Below are positions 17,758 through 26,360 of a stretch of 64,000 bases of DNA, one piece after another. This DNA comes from Symplocastrum torsivum CPER-KK1. GTDB taxonomy: Bacteria; Cyanobacteriota; Cyanobacteriia; Cyanobacteriales; Coleofasciculaceae. The stretch lies in the NCBI GenBank assembly GCA_019358875.1, contig JAHHIF010000011.1, forward strand, positions 62,001 to 126,000, read 5' to 3'. Under the pieces are notes generated by a model. It was not told the origin of the DNA. It saw nothing but the letters and a program-made list of their open reading frames with translations, and did not search any database. How positions within the stretch are numbered: position 1 is the stretch's first letter; every line of letters starts with the position of its first letter. The position numbers were made by a program, and so were the translations under genes.

Positions 17758-18719
17758 CGCTTTGTTTGTTCCACCCATTCGATTACTTGTTCACCCAGCC
17801 GCACATTATTGAGCCTGTCGATCTCACGGATACCAGTAGGACTGGTAACGTTCACCTCGGTCAGATAGCCACCAATAACGTCAATACCAACAAAATATAA
17901 GCCATCCTTTTGTAGCTGTGGCCCGACTTGTTCGCAGATTTTCTGATCTTGGGGAGTCATCTCCGTTGCTGCGACTCTACCGCCAACCGCCATGTTGCCA
18001 CGAAACTCTTTCCCCGTAGGAATCCGGTTTACAGCTCCAATCGGCTTGCCATTGAGCAGGATAATTCGCTTATCTCCCTCTTTTGCGGCTGGTAGATAAG
18101 TCTGAATCATTACTGGCTCCCGACCCCGTTGGGTGCTAACTTCAACTAGAGAATTAAAGTTGCGATCGCTCGGCTCTAAAAACAAAATTCCTTCACCCCC
18201 TTTGCCACCCAACGGCTTGAGAACCCCTGCTCCTTGTTTCTCAACAAATTTCTGAATAACCGACTTATCCTGGCTGACAATCGTCTCCGGAATCACTTCC
18301 TTGAACTGGAGGGCGTACATCTTTTCATTTGCCATCCGTATCCCAGCAGGTGTATTAACCACTAAGGTTTTCTGTGGATCGATGTAGTCCAGAATATACG
18401 TGGCATAAAGGTAAGGAATCGTTACAGGCGGGTCTGTTCGCATGAAGACTGCATCCATGTCTTCCAGCGATCGCAAAACTGCCTCAGAAACGACATACCA
18501 CTGCTCACTGACTACCCAACGCCCTTCTACTAGTTCGGCTGGTATCAACTGCACCTGCTCCAAGAGTGCCCATGCCTGAGCATTCATAACACTCAACTTT
18601 TCAGCTTGGGTCACCCAAACTTCGTGACCCAGTGCTTGAGCCGCTTCCATAAGCGCTACACTCGTATCGTGACCAGGGTCAAGCTTGGAGAGGGGGTCTA
18701 TGATGAACGCAAATCTCAC
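17754..18719 (-). CDS. gshB: Glutathione synthetase
   Basis: A 321-residue ATP-grasp enzyme that joins gamma-glutamylcysteine and glycine. The N-terminus FAFIIDPLSKLDPGHDTS and the lid and metal region GGKGGEGILFLE are those of prokaryotic GshB, as is the C-terminal FVGIDVIG-LTEVNVTSPTG block. Its stop overlaps the next start (ATGA), so translation is probably coupled. The glutaredoxin gene upstream is a common cyanobacterial partner. Glutathione made here would also be the substrate of the broken phytochelatin synthase at 12.2 kb. Confidence 0.95.
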   Translation of the reverse strand: MRFAFIIDPLSKLDPGHDTSVALMEAAQALGHEVWVTQAEKLSVMNAQAWALLEQVQLIPAELVEGRWVVSEQWYVVSEAVLRSLEDMDAVFMRTDPPVTIPYLYATYILDYIDPQKTLVVNTPAGIRMANEKMYALQFKEVIPETIVSQDKSVIQKFVEKQGAGVLKPLGGKGGEGILFLEPSDRNFNSLVEVSTQRGREPVMIQTYLPAAKEGDKRIILLNGKPIGAVNRIPTGKEFRGNMAVGGRVAATEMTPQDQKICEQVGPQLQKDGLYFVGIDVIGGYLTEVNVTSPTGIREIDRLNNVRLGEQVIEWVEQTKR

Positions 18720-18898
18720 ACAGGAAATCCTTTAACTCGTCGGACAAACGCCCAGAGCGTTTCTTCTATTAAACCGTTAGAAGGGGTGTTGAACGTTCAA
18801 TTGCGGAAAATCTCATTGACAAGATAAGTCTAGTAGCCAGCATTTAACCGTCAGTAAAACGTCTTTGAAGAAGAACCACGTACCCTGTAGAGTGGCGA

Positions 18899-19174
18899 TC
18901 AACGAGTTGCGGCACCACCTTGCAACAATGGGTCTAAATTTCCCTGAGCTTCCAGATCATAAAGATCATCACAGCCGCCAATGTGTTGGTCATTGATAAA
19001 AATTTGGGGCAGACTGCGGCGTCCATTTGCTCGTTTAGCCATCTGTGCCCGTGCCACCTCATCACCATCAATACAGTATTCGGTATAGTCAACGCCCTTT
19101 TCATCGAGCAACGCCTTCGCACGAATACAGAAGGGACAGCGGCTCCAAGTATATATTTCCACGTTCGGTTCCAT
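18899..19174 (-). CDS. grxC: Glutaredoxin 3 type
   Basis: A 91-residue dithiol glutaredoxin. The active site CPFC is at residues 13-16 (WSRCPFC), with the cis-proline region RSLPQIFI and the glutathione-binding GGCDDL. Length and motifs match GrxC. It reduces protein disulfides and ribonucleotide reductase using glutathione. It lies 180 bp upstream of gshB on the same strand. Confidence 0.93.
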   Translation of the reverse strand: MEPNVEIYTWSRCPFCIRAKALLDEKGVDYTEYCIDGDEVARAQMAKRANGRRSLPQIFINDQHIGGCDDLYDLEAQGNLDPLLQGGAATR

Positions 19175-20118
19175 TTCACCCTCCGGTGTTATGCAATATT
19201 TCTTAAATTTTAGATCGGCAGCGGTTACACAAGCTTAATTCAGGTATTCTTCAAGGGCAACGAACAACAGGTAAGTTGATGGGCATTTCAATTAGATATT
19301 GACTCTAGTCACTTTGTGTTGACTGATAACGGTCAACAAAGAACGAATTAGTTATATATTCAAGTTGAAGATGAGGGTTGCTTAACAAGCTTGGATTTTA
19401 GATCTCACTAATAAAATGCAAAGTACCTTATTTTGCATTAAAAAACTTATTCAGAAATTTAAGGACAACGTGGTGTGAAAGTTTTATCCTGGAAGTAGCG
19501 ACTTAGATTGTATGATGCGATACTTCCTTAGCTAAATAGTACTCGAAGCAGGACTTTCCCTAAATGGATGGTTGCTGTCTTCCCCTGTGTGTCCGCCGAC
19601 TGGACGCGACCTAAATCAATCAGGGTTTATTGATTCGTCGCTGTGCCATTACCTAAGTGATCAAAGTCACATATTTTTGTTGTGTAAAGTGCAGGACATC
19701 TTGAAGCTGAACCTGCTAACCTTTTGGAAAAGGTAGGTATGGTTTAAGAGCCTACGCTTCAAGCTATGTGATCCTAAAACAGGAATTGGCATAACTGAGC
19801 GAGGGTGGCAACCCAAAACCGAAATGAACTTAGCTGCTTTGTGCAACTACTACAGAGGAGCAGTTGGGAGAAATACTTCATTTGTAAGATCTCGTTTGTC
19901 TTCTGTCGTGAAAAATTCTCCTTGCTCAGCAAGCTCAACTTTCGTTTAGAGTAGATGGCAATCCCTAAGCAAGCATAGGTCAAATTGGCTAAAGCTCACT
20001 ACCACCTCGATTGGACTGAGCGCAAAAACAAAACTCTAAATTAACGCTCCGGCAAACGCTAATCAACAACAGTAAAACTTACTAATGGACTGCCTGAAGA
20101 AGCCTCTAAGGAAAAATT
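19175..20118. other. Long gene-free region before the MBL gene
   Basis: About 940 bp with no convincing protein gene. A 69-codon minus-strand frame at 19774-19983 has no family resemblance and no good ribosome site. The stretch contains GTTGAC/GTCAAC inverted repeats near 19318-19337 and a long imperfect hairpin at 19696-19769. Its length suggests one or more RNA genes or a long leader. Confidence 0.4.
19696..19769. ncRNA. Candidate structured RNA (long hairpin)
   Basis: Successive nested pairings can be drawn: ACAT/ATGT (19696-19699 with 19766-19769), then CTTGAAGC/GCTTCAAG (19700-19707 with 19756-19763), then AACC/GGTT (19710-19713 with 19741-19744). An apical CCTTT/AAAGG stem follows (19720-19724 with 19729-19733). 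It does not end in a T-run, so it is not a simple terminator. I do not recognise a known RNA family. The strand is undetermined. Confidence 0.3.
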
Positions 20119-21018
20119 ATGTCTAGTACGCACAACTTGTTCACTATTCAGTTTTGGGGCGTCAGAGGGAGTATCGCCTGTCCAGGGCCGGAAACAGTTC
20201 GGTATGGAGGTAATACACCTTGCATCGAGATGCGCGTGGGTAGCGAACGTTTAATCTTTGATGGCGGTACGGGCTTGCGAGTTTTAGGGCAGTCATTGCT
20301 ATCGCAAATGCCAGTGGAAGCGTATATGTTTTTCACCCACTCCCACTGGGATCATATTCAGGGTGTTCCGTTCTTTATCCCTGCCTTTGTCAAGGGAAAT
20401 TGTTTTCATATCTATGGAGCGCTTTCGCCCAACGGAGCGAGCCTTAAGCAACGTCTAACTGACCAGATGCTCCACCCAAATTTTCCGGTTCCCTTGCAAG
20501 TTATGCAAGCGGATTTACGCTTCAACGACTTGAAAATCGGGGAAAAAGTTGAGATTGGTGAGATTACAGTAGAAAATGCCCTGCTGAATCATCCTGGTGA
20601 GGCGGTGGGATATCGCGTAAGCTGGCGCGGGTATTCAGCAGCTTACATCACCGATACCGAACATTTGGCGGACGGTTTAGATAAAAATGTCCTGTGGCTA
20701 GCACGTAACGCAGATGTGATGATTTACGACGCTACCTACACGGATGAAGAATACTACTCCAAAGCAAGCAGTAGAGTTGGTTGGGGACATTCAACTTGGC
20801 AGGAAGCCATCAAGGTTGCCAAAGCTGCCAATGTGAAAAAATTGGTGATTTTCCATCATGACCCACTTCACAATGATGATTTTCTGGATCATGTTGGGGA
20901 GCAAGCCGCTCAGCAATTTCCCAATACATTGATGGCTCGCGAAGGTCAAACCATTCAGCTAGTGGGAGCCTCTACGCAAAATCTAGTTGCTCTTGAAGAA
21001 GCAAAGGTTTCTGTTTAG
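20119..21018 (+). CDS. MBL-fold metallo-hydrolase
   Basis: A 299-residue metallo-beta-lactamase-fold protein. The signature HSHWDH binds two metals. Further ligands are in LLNHPG, YITDTEH and IFHHDPLHND. The N-terminus FWGVRGSIACPGPETVRYGGNT is typical of the group sometimes found in two-component or phosphodiesterase-like contexts. It is likely a cytoplasmic hydrolase, and its substrate is unknown. ribF follows 115 bp downstream. Confidence 0.88.
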   Translation: MSSTHNLFTIQFWGVRGSIACPGPETVRYGGNTPCIEMRVGSERLIFDGGTGLRVLGQSLLSQMPVEAYMFFTHSHWDHIQGVPFFIPAFVKGNCFHIYGALSPNGASLKQRLTDQMLHPNFPVPLQVMQADLRFNDLKIGEKVEIGEITVENALLNHPGEAVGYRVSWRGYSAAYITDTEHLADGLDKNVLWLARNADVMIYDATYTDEEYYSKASSRVGWGHSTWQEAIKVAKAANVKKLVIFHHDPLHNDDFLDHVGEQAAQQFPNTLMAREGQTIQLVGASTQNLVALEEAKVSV

Positions 21019-21133
21019 AGAAGCCAGTTGCGATCGCCTTTTGGCTTGTCAGGACCTTCTCAACAACGCACTTCGGATAAAACACTCATCGCCGTGGTAA
21101 AAAGTTAGCACGTCACTACTTAAATATGTCAAA

Positions 21134-22177
21134 ATGTTAAGCGTGTGGGTTACTTCTTCTCCAGCCACTGCTTTAACACCAACCGCTGTTGCCCTAGGAA
21201 ACTTTGACGGCGTTCACCGAGGGCATCAACAGGTCATCCAGCCTATTTTACAGACTTCTAAAGCCATTGTAAGGACATCATCGATCGGGGATGAGCAAGA
21301 GCCGTATGATTTTAGCGGAGCGAACCTTACAGAGAATTTTGAGCGCAAGGTTAGTGTAGGGACAGGACACACCTATGCGACTGTGGCAACATTCAATCCT
21401 CATCCGCGTGAGTTTTTTTCGGGTGAGAAATGGAAGTTATTAACGCCACAGGCCCAAAAGGTGCAACAGCTAAGTCTGATGGGTGTTGAACAGTTGGTGC
21501 TATTGCCTTTTGACCGGGAATTGGCTTCCCTAAGTCCACAGGAATTTGTCGAAAAGATTTTAGTGGAGCAACTTGGCGTAACCCATGTCAGTGTAGGACA
21601 AGATTTTTGTTTTGGGCATCGACGCGCTGGGACATCCAGTGATTTAAAAGCGATCGCATCTTCCTATGGTATTCAGGTCACCATTGTATCGTTGCAAACT
21701 TGTCAAGGAGAGCGCATTAGCAGCTCGAAGATTCGACAATCTCTCCAGCAAGGGGATATTCTTCAAGCCAATGAATTACTGGGACGTCCCTATAGCCTCA
21801 CGGGAGTAGTCGTCAAAGGTCAACAACTTGGTAGAACAATTGGCTTTCCTACCGCTAACCTCCAACTTCCTCCAGAAAAGCTTTTGCCTAGGCTGGGTGT
21901 TTACGGTGTCCGAGTTTATGGTGTTTCACCAACATCACCGACATCGTCTCAAGTGGGAGTGATGAATATCGGACAACGCCCTACCGTCAACGGCACTAGT
22001 TTGACAGTTGAAGTTCACCTGCTAGATTGGTCAGGTGACTTGTATGGACAAACCTTGACCGTGAGTTTAGAGCAATTTTTGCGACCCGAACAAAAGTTTG
22101 CTTCCCTAGATGACCTAAAGACACAAATTCAGGCAGACTGTGCAGCAGCAAGAGCCTTTTTAGGAACTAGAGACTAG
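21134..22177 (+). CDS. ribF: Bifunctional riboflavin kinase/FAD synthetase
   Basis: A 347-residue enzyme that makes FMN and then FAD. The N-terminal adenylyltransferase domain has GNFDGVHRGHQ (about residues 22-32), TFNPHP and the ISSSKIR motif. The C-terminal flavokinase domain begins at GVVVKGQQLGRTIGFPTANL. A stretch of about 30 residues between the first helix and ATFNPHP looks like a lineage insertion. moxR follows 77 bp downstream. Confidence 0.94.
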   Translation: MLSVWVTSSPATALTPTAVALGNFDGVHRGHQQVIQPILQTSKAIVRTSSIGDEQEPYDFSGANLTENFERKVSVGTGHTYATVATFNPHPREFFSGEKWKLLTPQAQKVQQLSLMGVEQLVLLPFDRELASLSPQEFVEKILVEQLGVTHVSVGQDFCFGHRRAGTSSDLKAIASSYGIQVTIVSLQTCQGERISSSKIRQSLQQGDILQANELLGRPYSLTGVVVKGQQLGRTIGFPTANLQLPPEKLLPRLGVYGVRVYGVSPTSPTSSQVGVMNIGQRPTVNGTSLTVEVHLLDWSGDLYGQTLTVSLEQFLRPEQKFASLDDLKTQIQADCAAARAFLGTRD

Positions 22178-22254
22178 GATTAGGGACTGGGGATAGCTAG
22201 AAGAATTTAGTTAGAACAATTAAAGAATATGCGATCGGGAGAAATCTACCACTC

Positions 22255-23163
22255 ATGAGGCAACAGATTGAGACGTTAACAGAAAACCTTGGGCGTACCA
22301 TTGTCGGGAAAGCCGATGCAATTCGCTTGGTGATTGTTGCTTTACTAGCAGGTGGTCATGCTTTGTTGGAAGATGTCCCTGGAGTTGGTAAAACACTCCT
22401 AGCTAAATCTCTCGCACGTTCTATTGATGGGCGGTTTCAGCGGATTCAATGTACACCTGACCTTCTGCCTACTGATATTACAGGGACTAATATCTGGAAT
22501 CAAAGCAGCCGTGAGTTTGAATTTCTTGCGGGTCCAGTGTTTGCGAATATTCTGCTAGCCGATGAAATCAATCGAGCAACACCTCGTACTCAGTCAGCAT
22601 TGTTAGAGGTGATGGAGGAACAGCAAGTCACCGTAGATGGCGTATCGCGTCGCGTACCTAAGCCGTTTTTTGTGATTGCGACCCAAAATCCGATTGAGTA
22701 TCAAGGTACGTTCCCCTTGCCAGAGGCGCAGATGGACAGATTTACGGTGTCTTTATCCTTGGGTTATCCTAGCGAGGCGGAAGAACTTCAGATGCTGCAA
22801 CGACATCAAGGTGGAATGCTGATCTCAGAGCTTAGCCCTTGTATATCTACAGAAGATGTTCTGGAGTTACGGCAGCTATGCAGTGAAGTCAAGGTAGAGA
22901 CATCATTACAACAGTACATACTCAACATAGTACGCGCCTCACGCGAGGCTGAAGAAGTGAGCTTGGGGGTAAGTCCTCGTGGTACTGTTGCCTTACAGCG
23001 AACAGCTCAGGCACTGGCTTTCCTGGATGGTCGAGAGTATGCGATTCCTGATGATGTAAAATATCTTGCCCCCCATGTGCTAGCCCATCGTCTAATTCCC
23101 GCAGGCGGGCGTCGAGCGAAGCCGATTGTGGAGCAGTTGCTGCGTTCTGTCCCAATTCCTTAG
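22255..23163 (+). CDS. MoxR-family AAA ATPase
   Basis: A 302-residue AAA+ ATPase. Walker A is DVPGVGKT (about residues 39-46) and Walker B is LLADEIN. The family run RATPRTQSALLEVMEE and the sensor block FFVIATQNP-EYQGTFPLPEAQ-DRF are present. MoxR ATPases act as chaperones for metal insertion or complex maturation, usually with von Willebrand A proteins. Here the next gene is a diheme cytochrome c, whose predicted GTG lies only 28 bp downstream. Confidence 0.92.
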   Translation: MRQQIETLTENLGRTIVGKADAIRLVIVALLAGGHALLEDVPGVGKTLLAKSLARSIDGRFQRIQCTPDLLPTDITGTNIWNQSSREFEFLAGPVFANILLADEINRATPRTQSALLEVMEEQQVTVDGVSRRVPKPFFVIATQNPIEYQGTFPLPEAQMDRFTVSLSLGYPSEAEELQMLQRHQGGMLISELSPCISTEDVLELRQLCSEVKVETSLQQYILNIVRASREAEEVSLGVSPRGTVALQRTAQALAFLDGREYAIPDDVKYLAPHVLAHRLIPAGGRRAKPIVEQLLRSVPIP

Positions 23164-23191
23164 AATTGTTTTTTTTAGTAGGTCAAAGCGT

Positions 23192-23785
23192 GTGAGGTCA
23201 AGAATTCGACAAAAGAAACGAGGGAAGCGTAAAAATCGCTCACCTGCGGTTTTGTTGCTATTACTGCTCGTCTGGAGTATTTGCTTAGGGTGGGGAATGG
23301 CGATCGCTCTAGGGGCATCGAAACCGATCGCCTTAGAGGCTACTCCCAACTCTGAGATGATTGCCCAAGCGTCACCAACAAAAATAGGTACAGTTGACAC
23401 TGTTGCAGCTCGCTACCAACTCGGAAAAGAACTTTACTTAGAAAATTGTGCCAGTTGCCACGTTGCTCTGCCACCTGAAGTTCTACCTACCGAAAGTTGG
23501 CGTCAACTGCTTCAGGAGCCAGACCAACACTATGGTCAGAAGCTACCACCAATGATTGGGCCATCGCTCCTTATTATGTGGGACTACCTGCGAACTTACT
23601 CTCGTCCCTTTGTAACAAAAGAACCCGTCCCTTATCGGCTTTCTGATTCTCGTTTTTTCAAAGCGCTGCATCCACAAGTTGACTTACCTCAACCCGTAAG
23701 ACCAAATAGCTGCGTTAGCTGTCATCCTGGTGTTGCTCAATACGACTACCGTAGTCTCAGCGCAGAATGGGAAAACTCACCTTGA
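23192..23785 (+). CDS. Diheme cytochrome c, membrane-anchored
   Basis: About 197 residues from the GTG at 23192. A basic N-terminus and one hydrophobic segment (LLLLLLVWSICLGWGMAIAL) precede the export side. Two heme-attachment motifs follow, CASCH and a C-terminal CVSCH, as in the DHC diheme cytochrome group. The frame is open back to 23126 inside moxR, but that part overlaps moxR and lacks a plausible start, so I chose the first start after the moxR stop. It likely carries electrons in the periplasm or thylakoid lumen. Confidence 0.8.
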   Translation: MRSRIRQKKRGKRKNRSPAVLLLLLLVWSICLGWGMAIALGASKPIALEATPNSEMIAQASPTKIGTVDTVAARYQLGKELYLENCASCHVALPPEVLPTESWRQLLQEPDQHYGQKLPPMIGPSLLIMWDYLRTYSRPFVTKEPVPYRLSDSRFFKALHPQVDLPQPVRPNSCVSCHPGVAQYDYRSLSAEWENSP

Positions 23786-23788
23786 TGT

Positions 23789-23894
23789 TATAGCTCTTCA
23801 GCAGTCAACTTTGGGCGGTCAGCTATCAGCCAAATAGCTCTGGCTAAGGGTTATAGCCTCCGTTGATGTCCTAATCTGTACTTCGACTGCTATA
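23789..23894. repeat. Dispersed TATAGC-ended repeat, copy 2
   Basis: A 106-bp relative of 9621-9728 with the same TATAGC/GCTATA ends, the CAGCAGTCA-CTTTGGGCGGTCAGCT block and TGTCCTAA. It again lies between convergent genes (cytochrome c and LysR). The middle parts differ by substitutions and small indels. Confidence 0.7.
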
Positions 23895-23929
23895 AGTGAC
23901 GAAATTTAGAATGGCTTAGTCTAGGGAAA

Positions 23930-24838
23930 CTAGCTGGCTGCGGCTAAGCGTGTCTCCTTAAGCATATTCATAAAAGCAAAGACAGCAGGAGGGTGAAGTG
24001 CATCTGCCAAAACAGCCGCACCAACAACCCGTTCTAAAGGGACTGGTAAATGGCAAACCTTCACCTCTGGCGGAATCGGTAGTGCTGCTAGTCGAAAGAG
24101 AATGGCAGCCCCCAAACCTTGAGCTACCATACGCACCCTGGTTGAGTCTTCTCTAATTTCGTAGGCAATAGGTAACGAGATGCCGCAGTTTTGTAAGTAG
24201 TTGCGAAGTCTTAGATAGCAAGCATTTCCAGGAGTCTCAAAAATCAGGGGATATGTGGCTAACTGCTTCCAAGTTAGCTGAGGACAGCTTACCTCAGCCG
24301 TTGGTGGCAGCAGGGCGACATACTCATCCCGCAGGATTTCGCAGGTTTCAAAGTCCTCACTATTGGGCAGATCCATAAAACCAACGTCTATCTTACCTGC
24401 CCGTAAATCTCGTTCGACCTCCAAGGCATCAAAGTATTCAATAAGCGTGACAGCAATATCGGGAAAGCGACTGCGAAACTGGGCAACGAGTTCTGGTAGG
24501 ACATGAGTTGCCACACTCCGGAAAGCGCCAACCCTCACCTGCCCTCCCTTTAAACCTCTATGGGAATTTGCCTCCTCAACCATTCCATCTAATAGTTGCA
24601 GTACTTGTCGGGCGTAGCTGATCACACCCTCTCCGGCTGGGGTGAGATTAGCACCGTGGCGTCCTCGTGCTAGTAAAGGGACTCCTAATTCTTCTTCTAA
24701 CGTTGCGATCGCATGGCTAACCGCTGATTGCGATATTTCTAAGTGAAGCGCTGCCTCGCTAAAGTTACCGTGTTCAGCGACTACAACGAGGGTACGCAAC
24801 TGGGATAGCTTAATCCGGTTTTGATTAATTCCATGCAT
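23930..24838 (-). CDS. LysR-family transcriptional regulator
   Basis: A 302-residue LysR-type regulator. The N-terminal winged HTH (residues 10-70) contains LRTLVVVAEHGNFSEAA and ISQSAVSHAIATLEEELG. The effector-binding domain fills the rest (GVGAFRSVA region onward). It is divergent from the small gene at 25016, with a 177-bp spacer where its operator should lie. Cyanobacterial relatives include carbon- and redox-responsive regulators. The target cannot be named. Confidence 0.9.
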   Translation of the reverse strand: MHGINQNRIKLSQLRTLVVVAEHGNFSEAALHLEISQSAVSHAIATLEEELGVPLLARGRHGANLTPAGEGVISYARQVLQLLDGMVEEANSHRGLKGGQVRVGAFRSVATHVLPELVAQFRSRFPDIAVTLIEYFDALEVERDLRAGKIDVGFMDLPNSEDFETCEILRDEYVALLPPTAEVSCPQLTWKQLATYPLIFETPGNACYLRLRNYLQNCGISLPIAYEIREDSTRVRMVAQGLGAAILFRLAALPIPPEVKVCHLPVPLERVVGAAVLADALHPPAVFAFMNMLKETRLAAAS

Positions 24839-25015
24839 GGCAGTGCTGAAAGTATCTTAACTAGGACAGACACCGTTGCTCAGTCCAATTTTTATCTATC
24901 TATTATATTCATGCATACAATGAATTTTAGTTTTTGATTCTTAAGTAAGACAAAAATATAGTGTATTCAGAAGCAAATATCAATCAGAATACATTGTTTG
25001 AGGAGTGTTAGTTCA

Positions 25016-25303
25016 ATGCATAACTCTATATACGACCTTAAAAGAGAAGAATTAGAGCGAATCTTTCATCAACAACCGAAGTCAACAGTTAATAAACTAG
25101 CATTTGCATCAAAAATTAGTAGGCTACTACAGCAAATTATTGCTTCTTTAACCAAAGCTCCAGAACCGAGAATTGGTACAGTTAAAGATAGCTTTGGCAA
25201 GACCTTATGGTGTGTCTATGATCCAATTACAGATCAGTCGGCTCGTCTTGCTTCCGAAACTGAAGTACGCATTTGGCTTGAGGGACGTTACTATACTATG
25301 TAG
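25016..25303 (+). CDS. Small conserved-looking protein of unknown function
   Basis: A 95-residue soluble protein from the ATG at 25016, which has GAGGAG about ten bases upstream. The frame extends to 24998, but that start lacks a ribosome site. It has a helical first half (LKREELERIF, LLQQIIASL) and a compact second half (IGTVKDSFGKTLWCVYDP and EVRIWLEGRYY). I do not recognise the family. It is divergent from the LysR gene and may be its target. A strong hairpin follows at 25395. Confidence 0.6.
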   Translation: MHNSIYDLKREELERIFHQQPKSTVNKLAFASKISRLLQQIIASLTKAPEPRIGTVKDSFGKTLWCVYDPITDQSARLASETEVRIWLEGRYYTM

Positions 25304-25394
25304 TAAATCTTATTAGCTAACTATTAGCTTATGTACTCATTAAACAGAAAGTTAGTGGCTCTTCCGTACCTAGTATGCTAATCAGCCTCATGCG

Positions 25395-25431
25395 ATGCTT
25401 AAAATTCTTGCAGAACAAGAATTTTGAGCAT
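25395..25431 (+). terminator. Hairpin after the small ORF, likely terminator
   Basis: A 16-bp near-perfect stem, ATGCTTAAAATTCTTG at 25395-25410 with its complement at 25416-25431 (one G-T pair), has a 5-base loop and is followed by TTATTAG. A second smaller stem GATAGAGT/ACTCTATC is at 25563-25587. The rest of 25304-25826 holds nothing else that I can support. Confidence 0.55.
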
Positions 25432-25826
25432 TATTAGAATTACTTATGGCGGCAGAGGTACTAAATTCCGGTATATCAAGCTTCTCAGCCGTTTAAACTG
25501 ATAGTTTGGCATACCAAGTAATGAAGAGCCAAGTTAGTTTGAATAACTTAAGTCTTTAAAGGGATAGAGTAAGACCAAAACTCTATCTCTTAATCTAGTT
25601 TATTAAAATTTTTAATTGAAGAAATTAAATCATCTTGCTGTAGAGAAGTAGTAATTGTGTATCTGAGCACAAATATTGCTGCAATAGTCGCAGTAGAACG
25701 AGGGGTCAATCTCAACATTGGCACCAAATAACTCATGGAGAATTTGCGATCGCGTTTATAATTCTTGCTCTGTCGTAGAGTTATAGAGGCAAGTAAGACG
25801 ACGTATTCTCTGGCGTTCTGCCAACT

Positions 25827-26315
25827 ATGACTCTTGATTTCTTTGCAAAGACCAGTGGTACTTGGATTAATGTGCTAGCTGTAGCCCTAGGTACGAGCCT
25901 TGGTCTACTCCTCAAGCACCGCCTTCCCGTGCGGATGCAGCGCATTATCACACAAGGGGTGGCATTGATTACCCTCTTTATTGGCTTCTCAATGACGGGG
26001 AGTCTGACTCAAGTTAAGGCAGGTCGAGTTGATGGTGTCGTGTTGGGACTGCTGACGATGGTATTGGGTGGTTTACTGGGGGAGTGGTGGCAAATTGGAG
26101 CCAAACTCGAATCCCTTGTTGCGGGAGTCCTCGCTCAAGCTCTGCCTGACCCTAGCACTGACCCTCAAATTCTCCTCATAACGGGTGTAGGTGGATTGAT
26201 GATTTTGGGTACAGGAATTAACTTACTAGAGTTGACTCAAGTGCGTGTCGCCTCTTTCCTACCTGCTTTGGGACTTGCCCCTTTTCTCTACCAAGTTGCT
26301 AAGTTCGTTGGGTAA
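25827..26315 (+). CDS. DUF554-family membrane protein, shortened
   Basis: A 162-residue hydrophobic protein. The first part (GTWINVLAVALGTSLGLLL, GVALITLFIGFSM, LGGLLGEWWQI) and the last part (GVGGLMILGTGINLLEL, RVASFLPALGLAP) match the two ends of DUF554 proteins. The middle 65-70 residues normal for the family (the FVT-SLLFCVGAM to LYQGA section) are absent, and the junction is at ALPDPSTDPQ. The frame is intact. It may be a natural short form or an in-frame deletion. Confidence 0.75.
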   Translation: MTLDFFAKTSGTWINVLAVALGTSLGLLLKHRLPVRMQRIITQGVALITLFIGFSMTGSLTQVKAGRVDGVVLGLLTMVLGGLLGEWWQIGAKLESLVAGVLAQALPDPSTDPQILLITGVGGLMILGTGINLLELTQVRVASFLPALGLAPFLYQVAKFVG

Positions 26316-26360
26316 GACTTACACTTCCCAGGAAAATAAAATTTTCAGCGGCAATAAACA

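Noticed and set aside
19774..19983. 69-codon minus-strand frame in the long gap
   Set aside because: No signal, domain or ribosome site; the gap is better explained as non-coding.
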